This document shows, piece by piece, positions 7,657 to 14,193 of a stretch of 22,372 nt of DNA. The position numbers were made by a program, and so were the translations under genes. Position 1 is the stretch's first letter. Each line of letters starts with the position of its first letter. The stretch is from SIG672 sp045605765 (GTDB lineage Bacteria; Bacillota; Clostridia; Oscillospirales; CAG-272). The notes beneath the pieces were generated by a model. The model ran no database searches. It saw only the letters and a program-made list of their open reading frames with translations, and had not been told where the DNA came from. The stretch covers positions 1 through 22,372 of the forward strand of contig JAZUQQ010000040.1 in assembly GCA_045605765.1 (NCBI GenBank), in the 5' to 3' direction.

Positions 7657-7710
7657 CTATAATAAATAAAAAAATCAAAAAATTTTTTTTAAAAAATGAT
7701 AAAAAAATTG

Positions 7711-7739
7711 TTGACAAATCAGTTTTGAAAGAATATAAT
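7711..7739 (+). promoter_or_regulatory. promoter of glnN
   Basis: Consensus TTGACA (7711-7716), a 17-base spacer and consensus TATAAT (7734-7739). The predicted start is near 7746, leaving a leader of about 170 bases that contains two hairpin/terminator modules before the glnN start codon. Confidence 0.9.
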
Positions 7740-7754
7740 TATGGCATAAAAAGG

Positions 7755-7772
7755 AAAGGCAATGGCGTCTTT
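7755..7772 (+). promoter_or_regulatory. ANTAR-type hexaloop hairpin 1, glnN leader
   Basis: AAAGGC-AATGGC-GTCTTT: a 6-bp stem (one G-U) with loop AAUGGC, A at loop position 1 and G at position 4. The identical 18 bases recur at 7845 and 12064. The 3' arm is also the 5' part of the terminator at 7766-7805, so the two cannot coexist. Confidence 0.75.
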
Positions 7773-7805
7773 GAGAAAATTTTCTCATAGGCGTTTTTCT
7801 TTTTT
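7766..7805 (+). terminator. first leader terminator of glnN
   Basis: A stem built on the palindrome GAGAAAATTTTCTC, extended by CGTCT (7766-7770) pairing with AGGCG (7789-7793), followed directly by a U-tract TTTTTCTTTTTTT (7794-7806). It lies upstream of the coding region and shares bases with ANTAR hairpin 1. Confidence 0.8.
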
Positions 7806-7844
7806 ATCGTTATAAAAAAACAAAAAGATATTATTTTGTAAGAC

Positions 7845-7862
7845 AAAGGCAATGGCGTCTTT
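7845..7862 (+). promoter_or_regulatory. ANTAR-type hexaloop hairpin 2, glnN leader
   Basis: An exact copy of the 18-base hairpin at 7755 (stem AAAGGC/GTCTTT, loop AATGGC with A1 and G4). Most of it is absorbed into the 5' arm of the terminator that follows, so binding by an ANTAR protein would block terminator folding. Confidence 0.8.
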
Positions 7863-7898
7863 TAAGAAATTCTTGAAAGCGCCATTGTCTTATTTTTT
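7846..7898 (+). terminator. second leader terminator of glnN
   Basis: GGCAATGGCG (7848-7857) pairs with CGCCATTGTC (7880-7889). CTTTTAAGA (7859-7867) pairs with TCTTGAAAG (7871-7879) in the upper stem, giving a helix of roughly 20 bp with a 3-base loop. The U-tract TCTTATTTTTTAT follows. The glnN ribosome binding site begins shortly after, at 7902. This strong terminator should stop transcription unless hairpin 2 is stabilised. Confidence 0.88.
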
Positions 7899-7915
7899 AT
7901 AAAGGAGTTAGAATT

Positions 7916-10009
7916 ATGAACACAGTAACAGAAACATTTGGCAGCCTTGTATTTGACGACAGAGTAATGAAGGCGAATTTGTCCGCTAAAGTATATCAAT
8001 CTCTTAAAAAGACGATAGACGAAGGGACGGAACTTGATCTTTCCGTAGCAAATGCAGTTGCCTCAGCAATGAAAGATTGGGCTGTAGCTAACGGAGCAAC
8101 ACATTTTACGCATTGGTTTCAGCCGCTCACGGGTATTACAGCCGAAAAACACGACAGTTTTATTACTCCTGCACCCGACGGCAGAGTGATTATGGAGTTT
8201 TCCGGTAAAGAACTTATAAAAGGTGAACCGGATGCGTCAAGTTTTCCTTCGGGCGGTATAAGAGCGACGTTTGAGGCGAGGGGTTATACCGCTTGGGATC
8301 CTACTTCTTATGCCTTTATTAAAGGCAAAACGCTTTGTATTCCTACGGCTTTTTGTTCGTATGGAGGCGAAGCGCTCGATAAAAAAACACCGCTTCTTCG
8401 TTCGATGGAAGCGCTTAATAAACAGGCTTTGCGTATTTTGAGACTTTTTGGGAATAACGACGTTAAATATGTTCGCACGTCGGTTGGTCCGGAACAGGAA
8501 TATTTCCTTATCGACAAAGAAATGTTTGATAAGAGAAAAGATCTCGTATTTACTGGAAGAACGCTTTTTGGGGCAAAAGCACCGAAAGGGCAGGAAATGG
8601 AAGACCATTATTTTGGCGTAATCAAACCGAGAGTTGCGGCCTTTATGGCAGAACTTAATGAAGAACTTTGGAAACTCGGTATTCTTGCAAAAACCGAACA
8701 TAACGAAGTGGCGCCCGCTCAGCACGAACTTGCTCCGATTTATACAACGACGAATATTGCTACCGACCACAACCAACTTACTATGGAAATTATGCAAAAG
8801 GTTGCACTTAAACACGGTCTTGTATGCGTACTCCACGAAAAGCCGTTTGCAGGAGTAAACGGTAGCGGGAAGCATAATAACTGGTCAATGGCAACGGATA
8901 CAGGAGTGAATTTGCTTTCTCCGGGCGAAACGCCTTATGAAAACGCACAGTTCTTGATTTTTCTTTGCGCAGTAATCAAAGCGGTTGATAATTATCAAGA
9001 TTTACTCCGTATCTCTGTGGCAACGGCAGGGAACGACCATCGTTTGGGGGCAAACGAGGCGCCTCCCGCAGTGGTTTCTATTTTCCTTGGGGACGAACTT
9101 GCTGCAATTTTGGAAGCAATTGAAAGCGATAAGCCTTATGCGGGAACAAAGAAAACGACGTTAAAACTCGGCGTTGACGTTCTTCCTAAATTTGCACGTG
9201 ATACGACGGATAGAAACCGTACGTCTCCGTTTGCGTTTACAGGTAATAAGTTTGAATTCCGCATGCTCGGTTCTTCCAACAGTATTTCTTGTGCAAATAT
9301 TATGCTCAACAGTGCAGTAGCGGAATCACTCAAGATTTATGCGGACAGATTGGAAGGGGTAGATAATTTCGAGCAGTCGCTTCACGATATGATAAAAAAG
9401 ACAATAAAAGACCATAAGCGTATTCTGTTTAACGGCAACGGTTATGACGAAACGTGGATTGAAGAAGCGGAAAAGCGTGGGCTTATGAATTATCGTACCA
9501 CGCCCGATTGTATGCCGCATCTTCTGGATAAAAAGAACGTGGAAATGCTGACGTCGCATAAGGTATTTACCGAAACCGAACTTAAATCCCGCTGTGAAAT
9601 TATGCTTGATAACTACTGCAAAACGGTTGTTATCGAAGCGAATACTATGGTGGATATGGCGAGAAAACAGATATTGCCGGCTGTGGAAGCTTACGTGAAA
9701 GAAGTATCGAAAACAGCGGTGGCGAAGAAACAATTTGCTCCCGACGCGTCTTGTGAATATGAAAAGAAAACGGTCACGAAACTGTCGCTTCTCATGGAAC
9801 AGATTTTGGATAAAACAGAAACGCTTGAAGACGAGATAATGAAACTTAAATTTATCTCCGACGTAAAACAAGAAAGCTATGCAATACGTGACAGTATTCT
9901 TCCGAAGATGGGCGAGCTTCGTGCCGTTGCCGATGAGGCGGAAACGCTTACGGCGGATAAATATTGGCCGTTCCCGACCTATGGCGAACTGCTTTTTGGG
10001 GTAAAATAA
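7916..10009 (+). CDS. glnN: type III glutamine synthetase
   Basis: A 697-residue enzyme of the GSIII family (usual length about 700), which forms large dodecamers and makes glutamine from glutamate, ammonia and ATP. Landmarks: THWFQPLTG near residue 63, a GG-rich FPSGGIRATFEARGY near 110, VGPEQEYF near 190 (metal-binding glutamates), EHNEVAPAQHEL near 261, GSGKHNNWS near 315, RLGANEAPPA near 381 and DRNRTSPFAFTGNKFEFRM near 432. The C-terminal 200 residues are helical, as in the family. It has an AAAGGAG ribosome binding site. Transcription comes from its own consensus promoter through two consecutive hairpin/terminator switches, so expression is probably governed by the ANTAR regulator. With the divergent glnA this gives the organism two unrelated classes of glutamine synthetase in one locus. 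Confidence 0.96.
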   Translation: MNTVTETFGSLVFDDRVMKANLSAKVYQSLKKTIDEGTELDLSVANAVASAMKDWAVANGATHFTHWFQPLTGITAEKHDSFITPAPDGRVIMEFSGKELIKGEPDASSFPSGGIRATFEARGYTAWDPTSYAFIKGKTLCIPTAFCSYGGEALDKKTPLLRSMEALNKQALRILRLFGNNDVKYVRTSVGPEQEYFLIDKEMFDKRKDLVFTGRTLFGAKAPKGQEMEDHYFGVIKPRVAAFMAELNEELWKLGILAKTEHNEVAPAQHELAPIYTTTNIATDHNQLTMEIMQKVALKHGLVCVLHEKPFAGVNGSGKHNNWSMATDTGVNLLSPGETPYENAQFLIFLCAVIKAVDNYQDLLRISVATAGNDHRLGANEAPPAVVSIFLGDELAAILEAIESDKPYAGTKKTTLKLGVDVLPKFARDTTDRNRTSPFAFTGNKFEFRMLGSSNSISCANIMLNSAVAESLKIYADRLEGVDNFEQSLHDMIKKTIKDHKRILFNGNGYDETWIEEAEKRGLMNYRTTPDCMPHLLDKKNVEMLTSHKVFTETELKSRCEIMLDNYCKTVVIEANTMVDMARKQILPAVEAYVKEVSKTAVAKKQFAPDASCEYEKKTVTKLSLLMEQILDKTETLEDEIMKLKFISDVKQESYAIRDSILPKMGELRAVADEAETLTADKYWPFPTYGELLFGVK

Positions 10010-10012
10010 AAA

Positions 10013-10018
10013 TATAAT
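10013..10018 (+). promoter_or_regulatory. possible -10 for the asnB T-box transcript
   Basis: TATAAT immediately follows the glnN stop codon, and transcription from it would start near 10025, just before the T-box stem I. No good -35 is seen at the right distance inside the end of glnN, and no terminator separates glnN from the T-box, so readthrough from glnN is an alternative source of the transcript. Confidence 0.35.
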
Positions 10019-10024
10019 AAACAA

Positions 10025-10262
10025 AGACGTTTGAGAAAAGAGAAGTAATACAGGTGTCTGCGCACAGAGAGTATAGAAAGGTGAGAACTATACGGTAGGG
10101 TTTGTACGAATAACACTTTTCGAGTTGCAATCTGAAAAAGGAATTTTAGTAGGTGCGCCGTTCGGTCGTGCGTCAATCGACACAGCCTTGTTAGAGGTGA
10201 AAATGAAGAACAAATATAGGTGGCACCGCGAGTACAGCACTTGCCCTATAGGATGCTGAATT
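10025..10262 (+). promoter_or_regulatory. T-box riboswitch, tRNA-Asn type, upstream of asnB
   Basis: The T-box core GGTGGCACCGCGAG (10219-10232) sits in a well-formed antiterminator: TATAGG (10215-10220) pairs with CCTATA (10245-10250), the 7-base bulge TGGCACC is 10221-10227, and GCGAGT (10228-10233) pairs with ACTTGC (10239-10244). Stem I is recognisable: GAAAAG pairs with CTTTTC at its base, an AGTA/GAA loop-E pattern borders the specifier loop, and AGAGAG plus a GGTGAGAA distal loop sit at the top. The likely specifier is AAC (10112-10114), an asparagine codon, followed by A, which agrees with the asparagine synthetase downstream. Uncharged tRNA-Asn should switch asnB on. I could not find a competing terminator with a U-tract, so control could be translational. 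Confidence 0.9.
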
Positions 10263-10284
10263 TACTAAATTAGAGGTATTTTAT

Positions 10285-11865
10285 ATGTGTTCCATTATGG
10301 GTTATTGCGGAAGCGGTGCCACTTATTCTACTTTTTTGGACGGTTTTTCCAAAACGGTTTCTCGTGGACCTGACGATACGAAGGTTGTCGATACAGGTAA
10401 AGGTTTGCTTGGGTTTCACAGACTTGCAATTATGGGACTCACTCCCGAGGGTATGCAGCCGTTTGAAATGGGCGGAAACTACGCAGTATGCAACGGCGAA
10501 ATTTATGGGTTCGAGAGTTTGAAAGAAGGGCTTATTAAAAAAGGCTATTCCTTTAAAAGCGAATCGGATTGTGAAATAATCCTTCCGTTATACCGTGAAT
10601 ACGGAGTAGAAGCGTTCAAAATGTTAGACGCTGAGTTTGCGTGTATTATTTATGACGGCAAAAGTAAAGAATATATTGCCGCCCGAGATCCGATAGGTAT
10701 TAGACCTCTCTATTACGGTTATGACGATAAAAAAGTAATTATATTTGCGAGTGAGCCAAAGAATCTTGTCGGTTTGGTTGACAAAATTATGCCGTTTCCG
10801 CCAGGACATTATTATAAAGGCGGTAAATTCGTATGTTATAACGACGTTACCAAAGTTGATAAATACTGTTATGACGACTTGGAAACTGTTTGCAAAAACA
10901 TCAAAGAGAAACTTATTTCAGGCGTTGAAAAACGGCTTGTCGCCGATGCAAAGGTAGGATTTTTATTATCGGGAGGGTTGGATTCTTCTCTTGTTTGCGC
11001 TATTGCACAGAGAAAGAGTAAAGAGCCTATTAAAACGTTTGCGATTGGTATGAGTGAAGATGCCATAGATTTGAAATATGCCAAGCAAGTAGCGGATTAT
11101 ATCGGTAGCGAGCATACGGAGGTTATTATCACAAAACAAGAGGTTGTACAAGCGTTAGAAGATGTTGTTTATCTACTCGGTACTTACGACATAACGACGA
11201 TTAGAGCAAGCATGGGTATGTATTTGCTTTGTAAAGCTATTCACGAGAAAACGGATATAAGAGTGCTTTTAACGGGGGAGATATCGGATGAACTTTTCGG
11301 ATATAAATACACGGACTTTGCTCCGAGTTCAGAAGAATTTCAAAAAGAATCAGTGAAGAGAATAAAAGAGTTGCATATGTACGACGTATTGCGTGCTGAT
11401 AGGTGCATTTCCGTAAACTCGTTGGAAGCGAGAGTGCCGTTCGGGGATTTGGATTTTGTCAAATACGTTATGGCGATCGATCCTGAAAAGAAAATGAACA
11501 AATACGGCAAAGGTAAATATCTATTAAGACACGCGTTTGAAGGGGAGTATTTACCCCACGATATTTTGTATCGTGAAAAAGCTGCTTTTTCCGATGCGGT
11601 AGGACATTCCATGGTGGATTACTTGAAAGAATTTGCGAACGGTTATTATTCCGACCGTGATTTTAAAGAAAAAGTAAAAAAATATAAGCACGCAACGCCT
11701 TTTACCAAAGAATCACTTTTATATAGGGAAATATTTGAAAAATATTATCCAAATCAAAGCCATATGATAGTGGATTTTTGGATGCCGAATAAAGCATGGA
11801 ACGGCTGTAACGTTAACGATCCATCTGCAAGAGTTTTATCAAACTATGGTGCAAGCGGTCAGTAA
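10285..11865 (+). CDS. asnB: glutamine-hydrolysing asparagine synthetase B
   Basis: Converts aspartate, glutamine and ATP to asparagine, glutamate, AMP and pyrophosphate. Residues 2-190 form the class II amidotransferase domain: Cys2 is the nucleophile (MCSIMGYCG) and CNGEIY and ESDCEII supply glutamine-binding residues. From about 200 the synthetase domain carries the pyrophosphate loop SGGLDSS at residue 229, then a GEISDELFGY segment and an EARVPFGD motif near 385. At 526 residues it is close to the bacterial AsnB size (about 550), slightly short at the C-terminus. An AGAGG ribosome binding site precedes the ATG. It is preceded by an asparagine-type T-box and followed by a terminator, so it is its own regulatory unit set between glnN and the purine operon. 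Confidence 0.95.
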   Translation: MCSIMGYCGSGATYSTFLDGFSKTVSRGPDDTKVVDTGKGLLGFHRLAIMGLTPEGMQPFEMGGNYAVCNGEIYGFESLKEGLIKKGYSFKSESDCEIILPLYREYGVEAFKMLDAEFACIIYDGKSKEYIAARDPIGIRPLYYGYDDKKVIIFASEPKNLVGLVDKIMPFPPGHYYKGGKFVCYNDVTKVDKYCYDDLETVCKNIKEKLISGVEKRLVADAKVGFLLSGGLDSSLVCAIAQRKSKEPIKTFAIGMSEDAIDLKYAKQVADYIGSEHTEVIITKQEVVQALEDVVYLLGTYDITTIRASMGMYLLCKAIHEKTDIRVLLTGEISDELFGYKYTDFAPSSEEFQKESVKRIKELHMYDVLRADRCISVNSLEARVPFGDLDFVKYVMAIDPEKKMNKYGKGKYLLRHAFEGEYLPHDILYREKAAFSDAVGHSMVDYLKEFANGYYSDRDFKEKVKKYKHATPFTKESLLYREIFEKYYPNQSHMIVDFWMPNKAWNGCNVNDPSARVLSNYGASGQ

Positions 11866-11874
11866 AATATAAAA

Positions 11875-11920
11875 AAGCACTTTCAATACAAAAAAGTTGG
11901 AAGTGCTTAAATTTATTTTA
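11875..11920 (+). terminator. terminator after asnB
   Basis: AAGCACTTTCAA (11875-11886) pairs with TTGGAAGTGCTT (11897-11908) over 12 bp with one G-U, with loop TACAAAAAAG. The downstream tract AAATTTATTTT is only moderately U-rich. It lies 9 bases after the asnB stop and before the purC promoter. Confidence 0.7.
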
Positions 11921-11940
11921 GAAAAATACAATCAATGCGA

Positions 11941-11969
11941 TTGACATTTGCTTATGAAAGTAATATAAT
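11941..11969 (+). promoter_or_regulatory. promoter of the purC-carB operon
   Basis: Consensus TTGACA (11941-11946), a 17-base spacer and consensus TATAAT (11964-11969). The predicted start is near 11976, only a few bases before the first ANTAR-type hairpin. Near-ideal, like the two promoters in the glt/glnN control region, as expected for a unit controlled after initiation. Confidence 0.9.
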
Positions 11970-11980
11970 AGAAAAGTAAA

Positions 11981-11998
11981 AAAGGCAAAGGAGTCTTT
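11981..11998 (+). promoter_or_regulatory. ANTAR-type hexaloop hairpin 1, purC leader
   Basis: AAAGGC-AAAGGA-GTCTTT: the same stem as the glnN copies, with loop AAAGGA, which keeps A at position 1 and G at position 4. A further A-T pair extends it to 7 bp. It lies right at the start of the predicted transcript. Confidence 0.72.
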
Positions 11999-11999
11999 T

Positions 12000-12030
12000 G
12001 GTTAATATTTGACCGATTTGTTTCTTTTTT
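12000..12030 (+). terminator. weak terminator-like hairpin following purC-leader hairpin 1
   Basis: GGTTAA (12000-12005) pairs with TTGACC (12009-12014), and AGTC (11992-11995, part of hairpin 1) can extend the stem by pairing with GATT (12015-12018). A T-rich run TGTTTCTTTTTT follows. The stem is weak and needs a bulge, but it repeats the hairpin-then-terminator plan of the glnN leader. A further small hairpin, TTCGC/GCGAA, lies at 12032-12048. Confidence 0.4.
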
Positions 12031-12063
12031 ATTCGCGCAGGTAGCGAAAATTAAATAAAAGAT

Positions 12064-12081
12064 AAAGGCAATGGCGTCTTT
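12064..12081 (+). promoter_or_regulatory. ANTAR-type hexaloop hairpin 2, purC leader
   Basis: Identical over 18 bases to the two glnN hairpins (AAAGGC stem arm, AATGGC loop, GTCTTT arm). It overlaps the 5' arm of the terminator at 12064-12117, making antitermination the natural mechanism. Confidence 0.8.
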
Positions 12082-12117
12082 AATGTGTGAAACATTAGAG
12101 TATCATTGCCTTTTTTT
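12064..12117 (+). terminator. leader terminator of the purC-carB operon
   Basis: AAAGGCAATG (12064-12073) pairs with CATTGCC plus the first U bases (12104-12113). An inner stem CTTTAATGT (12078-12086) pairs with ACATTAGAG (12092-12100). A run of seven T ends at 12117. It lies 31 bases before the purC ribosome binding site. Confidence 0.87.
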
Positions 12118-12161
12118 GTTGCTCTATACATATAAAAAATTAATTTTTGGAGGATTCTACT

Positions 12162-12872
12162 ATGAAAAAAATAAACCAACTTTATGAGGGAAAAGCGAAA
12201 AAAGTTTTTACAACTGAGGATAAGGACGTATTAATCGTATCCTATAAAGATTCGGCAACCGCTTTTAACGGCGAAAAGAAAGGGATAATTGCAGGTAAGG
12301 GAGAAATCAACAACCGAATGAGCAATTATCTTTTTCAAGTATTAGAAAAAAAAGGGGTTCCCACGCATTACGTCAAGGAATTGAGCGGGCGAGAAACCGC
12401 TGTGAAAAGAGTAGAAATTATTCCTCTTGAAGTCATAGTAAGAAACATTGCTGCAGGTAGTTTTTCAAAACGTTTAGGCGTGGCGGAAGGAACTATTTTG
12501 GCTGAACCCACTATTGAGTTTTCTTACAAGAATGACGCATTAGGGGATCCTTTTATTAACGATTCCTATGCAAAAGCATTAGGATTGGCAACGGAACAGG
12601 AAATTGAAACGATTAAAAAGTATGCATTCAAAGTCAACGAGGTTCTTAAAAGCATGTTTTTAAATGCAAATCTTAAACTTATTGATTTTAAGATAGAGTT
12701 TGGTAGATTCCATGGTGATATCATTCTTGCGGATGAAATTTCCCCCGATACTTGCAGACTTTGGGACGTGAACACGAACGAGAAATTGGACAAGGACCGT
12801 TTCCGTAGAGACTTGGGGAACGTAGAAGAAGCATATCAAGAAGTATTTAGAAGAATTTTTGGAAAGAAATAA
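12162..12872 (+). CDS. purC: phosphoribosylaminoimidazole-succinocarboxamide synthase
   Basis: Joins aspartate to CAIR with ATP to give SAICAR in purine synthesis. The ATG at 12162 is chosen because the GGAGGA ribosome binding site is at 12149-12154; a TTG five codons upstream lies inside that site. This gives 236 residues, the usual length. Motifs: LYEGKAKKVF at the N-terminus (nucleotide-binding strand), YKDSATAFNG, the RNIAAGSFSKR signature near residue 90, and DFKIEFGRF and DEISPDTCRLWD near 170-200. It is the first gene of an eight-gene run; its leader has a strong promoter and two ANTAR-type hairpins. PurC and the next gene, PurA, both consume aspartate. Confidence 0.96.
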   Translation: MKKINQLYEGKAKKVFTTEDKDVLIVSYKDSATAFNGEKKGIIAGKGEINNRMSNYLFQVLEKKGVPTHYVKELSGRETAVKRVEIIPLEVIVRNIAAGSFSKRLGVAEGTILAEPTIEFSYKNDALGDPFINDSYAKALGLATEQEIETIKKYAFKVNEVLKSMFLNANLKLIDFKIEFGRFHGDIILADEISPDTCRLWDVNTNEKLDKDRFRRDLGNVEEAYQEVFRRIFGKK

Positions 12873-12887
12873 CAATAAGGAGTGATT

Positions 12888-14165
12888 ATGTCAAATTGTG
12901 CAATAGTCGGAATTAATTGGGGTGACGAGGGGAAAGGAAGAATGGTCGATTTGTTGACCGAAAAATATGATATTGTTGTTAGATTTCAAGGTGGTGGCAA
13001 TGCGGGACATACCGTAATAAACGAATATGGTAAATTTGCTCTTCATTTGTTGCCATCGGGGATTTTCAGACAAGGCGTAGTCAACGTTTTAGGAAATGGC
13101 GTTGCGCTCGATCCAGAAAATTTATGGAAAGAAATAGAAGAAACGACGAAAAAAGGTGTTATAATTACTTCGGGAAATTTGAAAATTAGCGATAGAGCGT
13201 CACTATTGTTGCCTTGGCATAGAGATATGGATGCTTTAGAGGAAGAACGTTTAGCTAATAAAAAATACGGTTCAACCAAGCAAGGAATTGCGCCGTTTTA
13301 TTCGGATAAATATCAAAAAAAGACAATTATGGCGGGTGAACTCTTTTATTCAAACGAGTTAAGAGAACACTTGAAAGATTTACTTGAATGGAAAAATTTA
13401 ACATTGACAAAGGTATATAACGCTCGACCTTATACGATGAGAATAATTGATGAATGGCTTGAAAGATACTGTGAAAGGATAAAGCCTTATATATGCGATA
13501 CTGGTAAATATCTTAAAACAGCACAAAGGGAAGGAAAAAATATTTTATTTGAAGCACAACTTGGTGCGCTGCGAGATCTTGATTACGGTATTTATCCCTA
13601 TACGACATCTTCGAATACAACTGCGGCTTATGTATCGATTGGATCAGGTCTGCCATCGACAAAAATTAACGATATAGTTGGTGTGGTAAAAGCGTATTCA
13701 ACTTGCGTAGGAGAAGGTCCATTTGTTGCGGAAATATTTGACAAAGAAGCTGAGGCATTGAGAAATGCAGGAGTGGAGTTTGGTGCAAAAACGGGGAGAG
13801 CTAGAAGGGTTGGCGCAATTGATTTGGTTGCAACACGTTACGGGGTGGATGTCCAATCCGCGACAGAAATCGCGCTAACGAAATTGGATGTTTTGAGTTA
13901 TCTTGATAAAATTCCTGTTTGCACCAAGTATATAATAAACGGAAAAGAAACAGATGAGTTTCCTTTCCCTGCGATGTTGAAATATGCAAAACCCAAAATA
14001 GAATACGTTGACGGATGGAAGTGCGATATTTCTTCTATTAAAAAATGGGAAGATTTACCGAAAGAAGCAAAAAATTATATTCTTATAATAGAGAAGGCAA
14101 TTCGTTGTCCTATAACCTATATTTCAGTAGGACCAGAAAGAAACAGTATAATTATCAGAAAATAA
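12888..14165 (+). CDS. purA: adenylosuccinate synthetase
   Basis: GTP-dependent condensation of IMP with aspartate, the first committed step to AMP. The ATG at 12888 is preferred (425 residues) because the AAGGAG ribosome binding site (12877-12882) runs into the GTG two codons earlier. The N-terminus carries the P-loop NWGDEGKGR with the catalytic Asp, then GNAGHTV with the catalytic His. TSSNTTAAYVSIGSG is a variant of the usual TSSNTTAGG segment, and KTGRARRVG and TKLDVLSYL follow (IMP- and guanine-binding regions). Length matches the family (about 425-430). It sits 15 bases after purC and 28 before purB; PurB acts on its product. Confidence 0.95.
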   Translation: MSNCAIVGINWGDEGKGRMVDLLTEKYDIVVRFQGGGNAGHTVINEYGKFALHLLPSGIFRQGVVNVLGNGVALDPENLWKEIEETTKKGVIITSGNLKISDRASLLLPWHRDMDALEEERLANKKYGSTKQGIAPFYSDKYQKKTIMAGELFYSNELREHLKDLLEWKNLTLTKVYNARPYTMRIIDEWLERYCERIKPYICDTGKYLKTAQREGKNILFEAQLGALRDLDYGIYPYTTSSNTTAAYVSIGSGLPSTKINDIVGVVKAYSTCVGEGPFVAEIFDKEAEALRNAGVEFGAKTGRARRVGAIDLVATRYGVDVQSATEIALTKLDVLSYLDKIPVCTKYIINGKETDEFPFPAMLKYAKPKIEYVDGWKCDISSIKKWEDLPKEAKNYILIIEKAIRCPITYISVGPERNSIIIRK

Positions 14166-14170
14166 AACAG

Positions 14171-14188
14171 GAAGGCAAAGGAGTTTTC
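14171..14188 (+). promoter_or_regulatory. hairpin resembling the ANTAR element, covering the purB ribosome binding site
   Basis: GAAGGC-AAAGGA-GTTTTC can fold into a 6-bp stem (two G-U pairs) whose loop AAAGGA is the same as in purC-leader hairpin 1, with A1 and G4. The loop plus the next base is the Shine-Dalgarno sequence of purB (start at 14194). No terminator is attached. The loop match may be chance, since Shine-Dalgarno sequences naturally look like this, but the shared run AAGGCAAAGGAGT with 11982-11994 is notable. Confidence 0.4.
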
Positions 14189-14193
14189 TTACA

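Noticed and set aside
7599..7790. 63-codon open frame across the divergent control region
   Set aside because: It runs through both promoters and the first ANTAR hairpin, is dominated by Lys codons from A-runs, and lacks a ribosome binding site.
8237..8875. 212-codon open frame on the minus strand inside glnN
   Set aside because: It lies wholly antisense to the strongly supported type III glutamine synthetase, its translation is rich in Arg, Phe and Cys with no domain pattern, and it has no good ribosome binding site. It is a coding shadow.
9326..10024. 232-codon open frame on the minus strand over the end of glnN
   Set aside because: Antisense to conserved glnN sequence, with low-complexity Phe/Arg/His composition and no recognisable motif; a shadow.
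10010..10284. Non-coding gap before asnB as degraded gene remnant
   Set aside because: The stretch is fully accounted for by a T-box leader with stem I, specifier and antiterminator.
7755..12081. The repeated 18-base element as an insertion-sequence end, REP element or operator
   Set aside because: All copies are in the same position relative to promoters and terminators, the minus-strand relative keeps loop and pairing while changing stem bases, and no transposase or target duplication is present. An RNA element explains it better.
11976..12146. Purine or PRPP/ppGpp-type riboswitch or PurR box in the purC leader
   Set aside because: I found no guanine-aptamer core or PurR-box-like palindrome; the leader is explained by two ANTAR-type hairpins and terminator stems.
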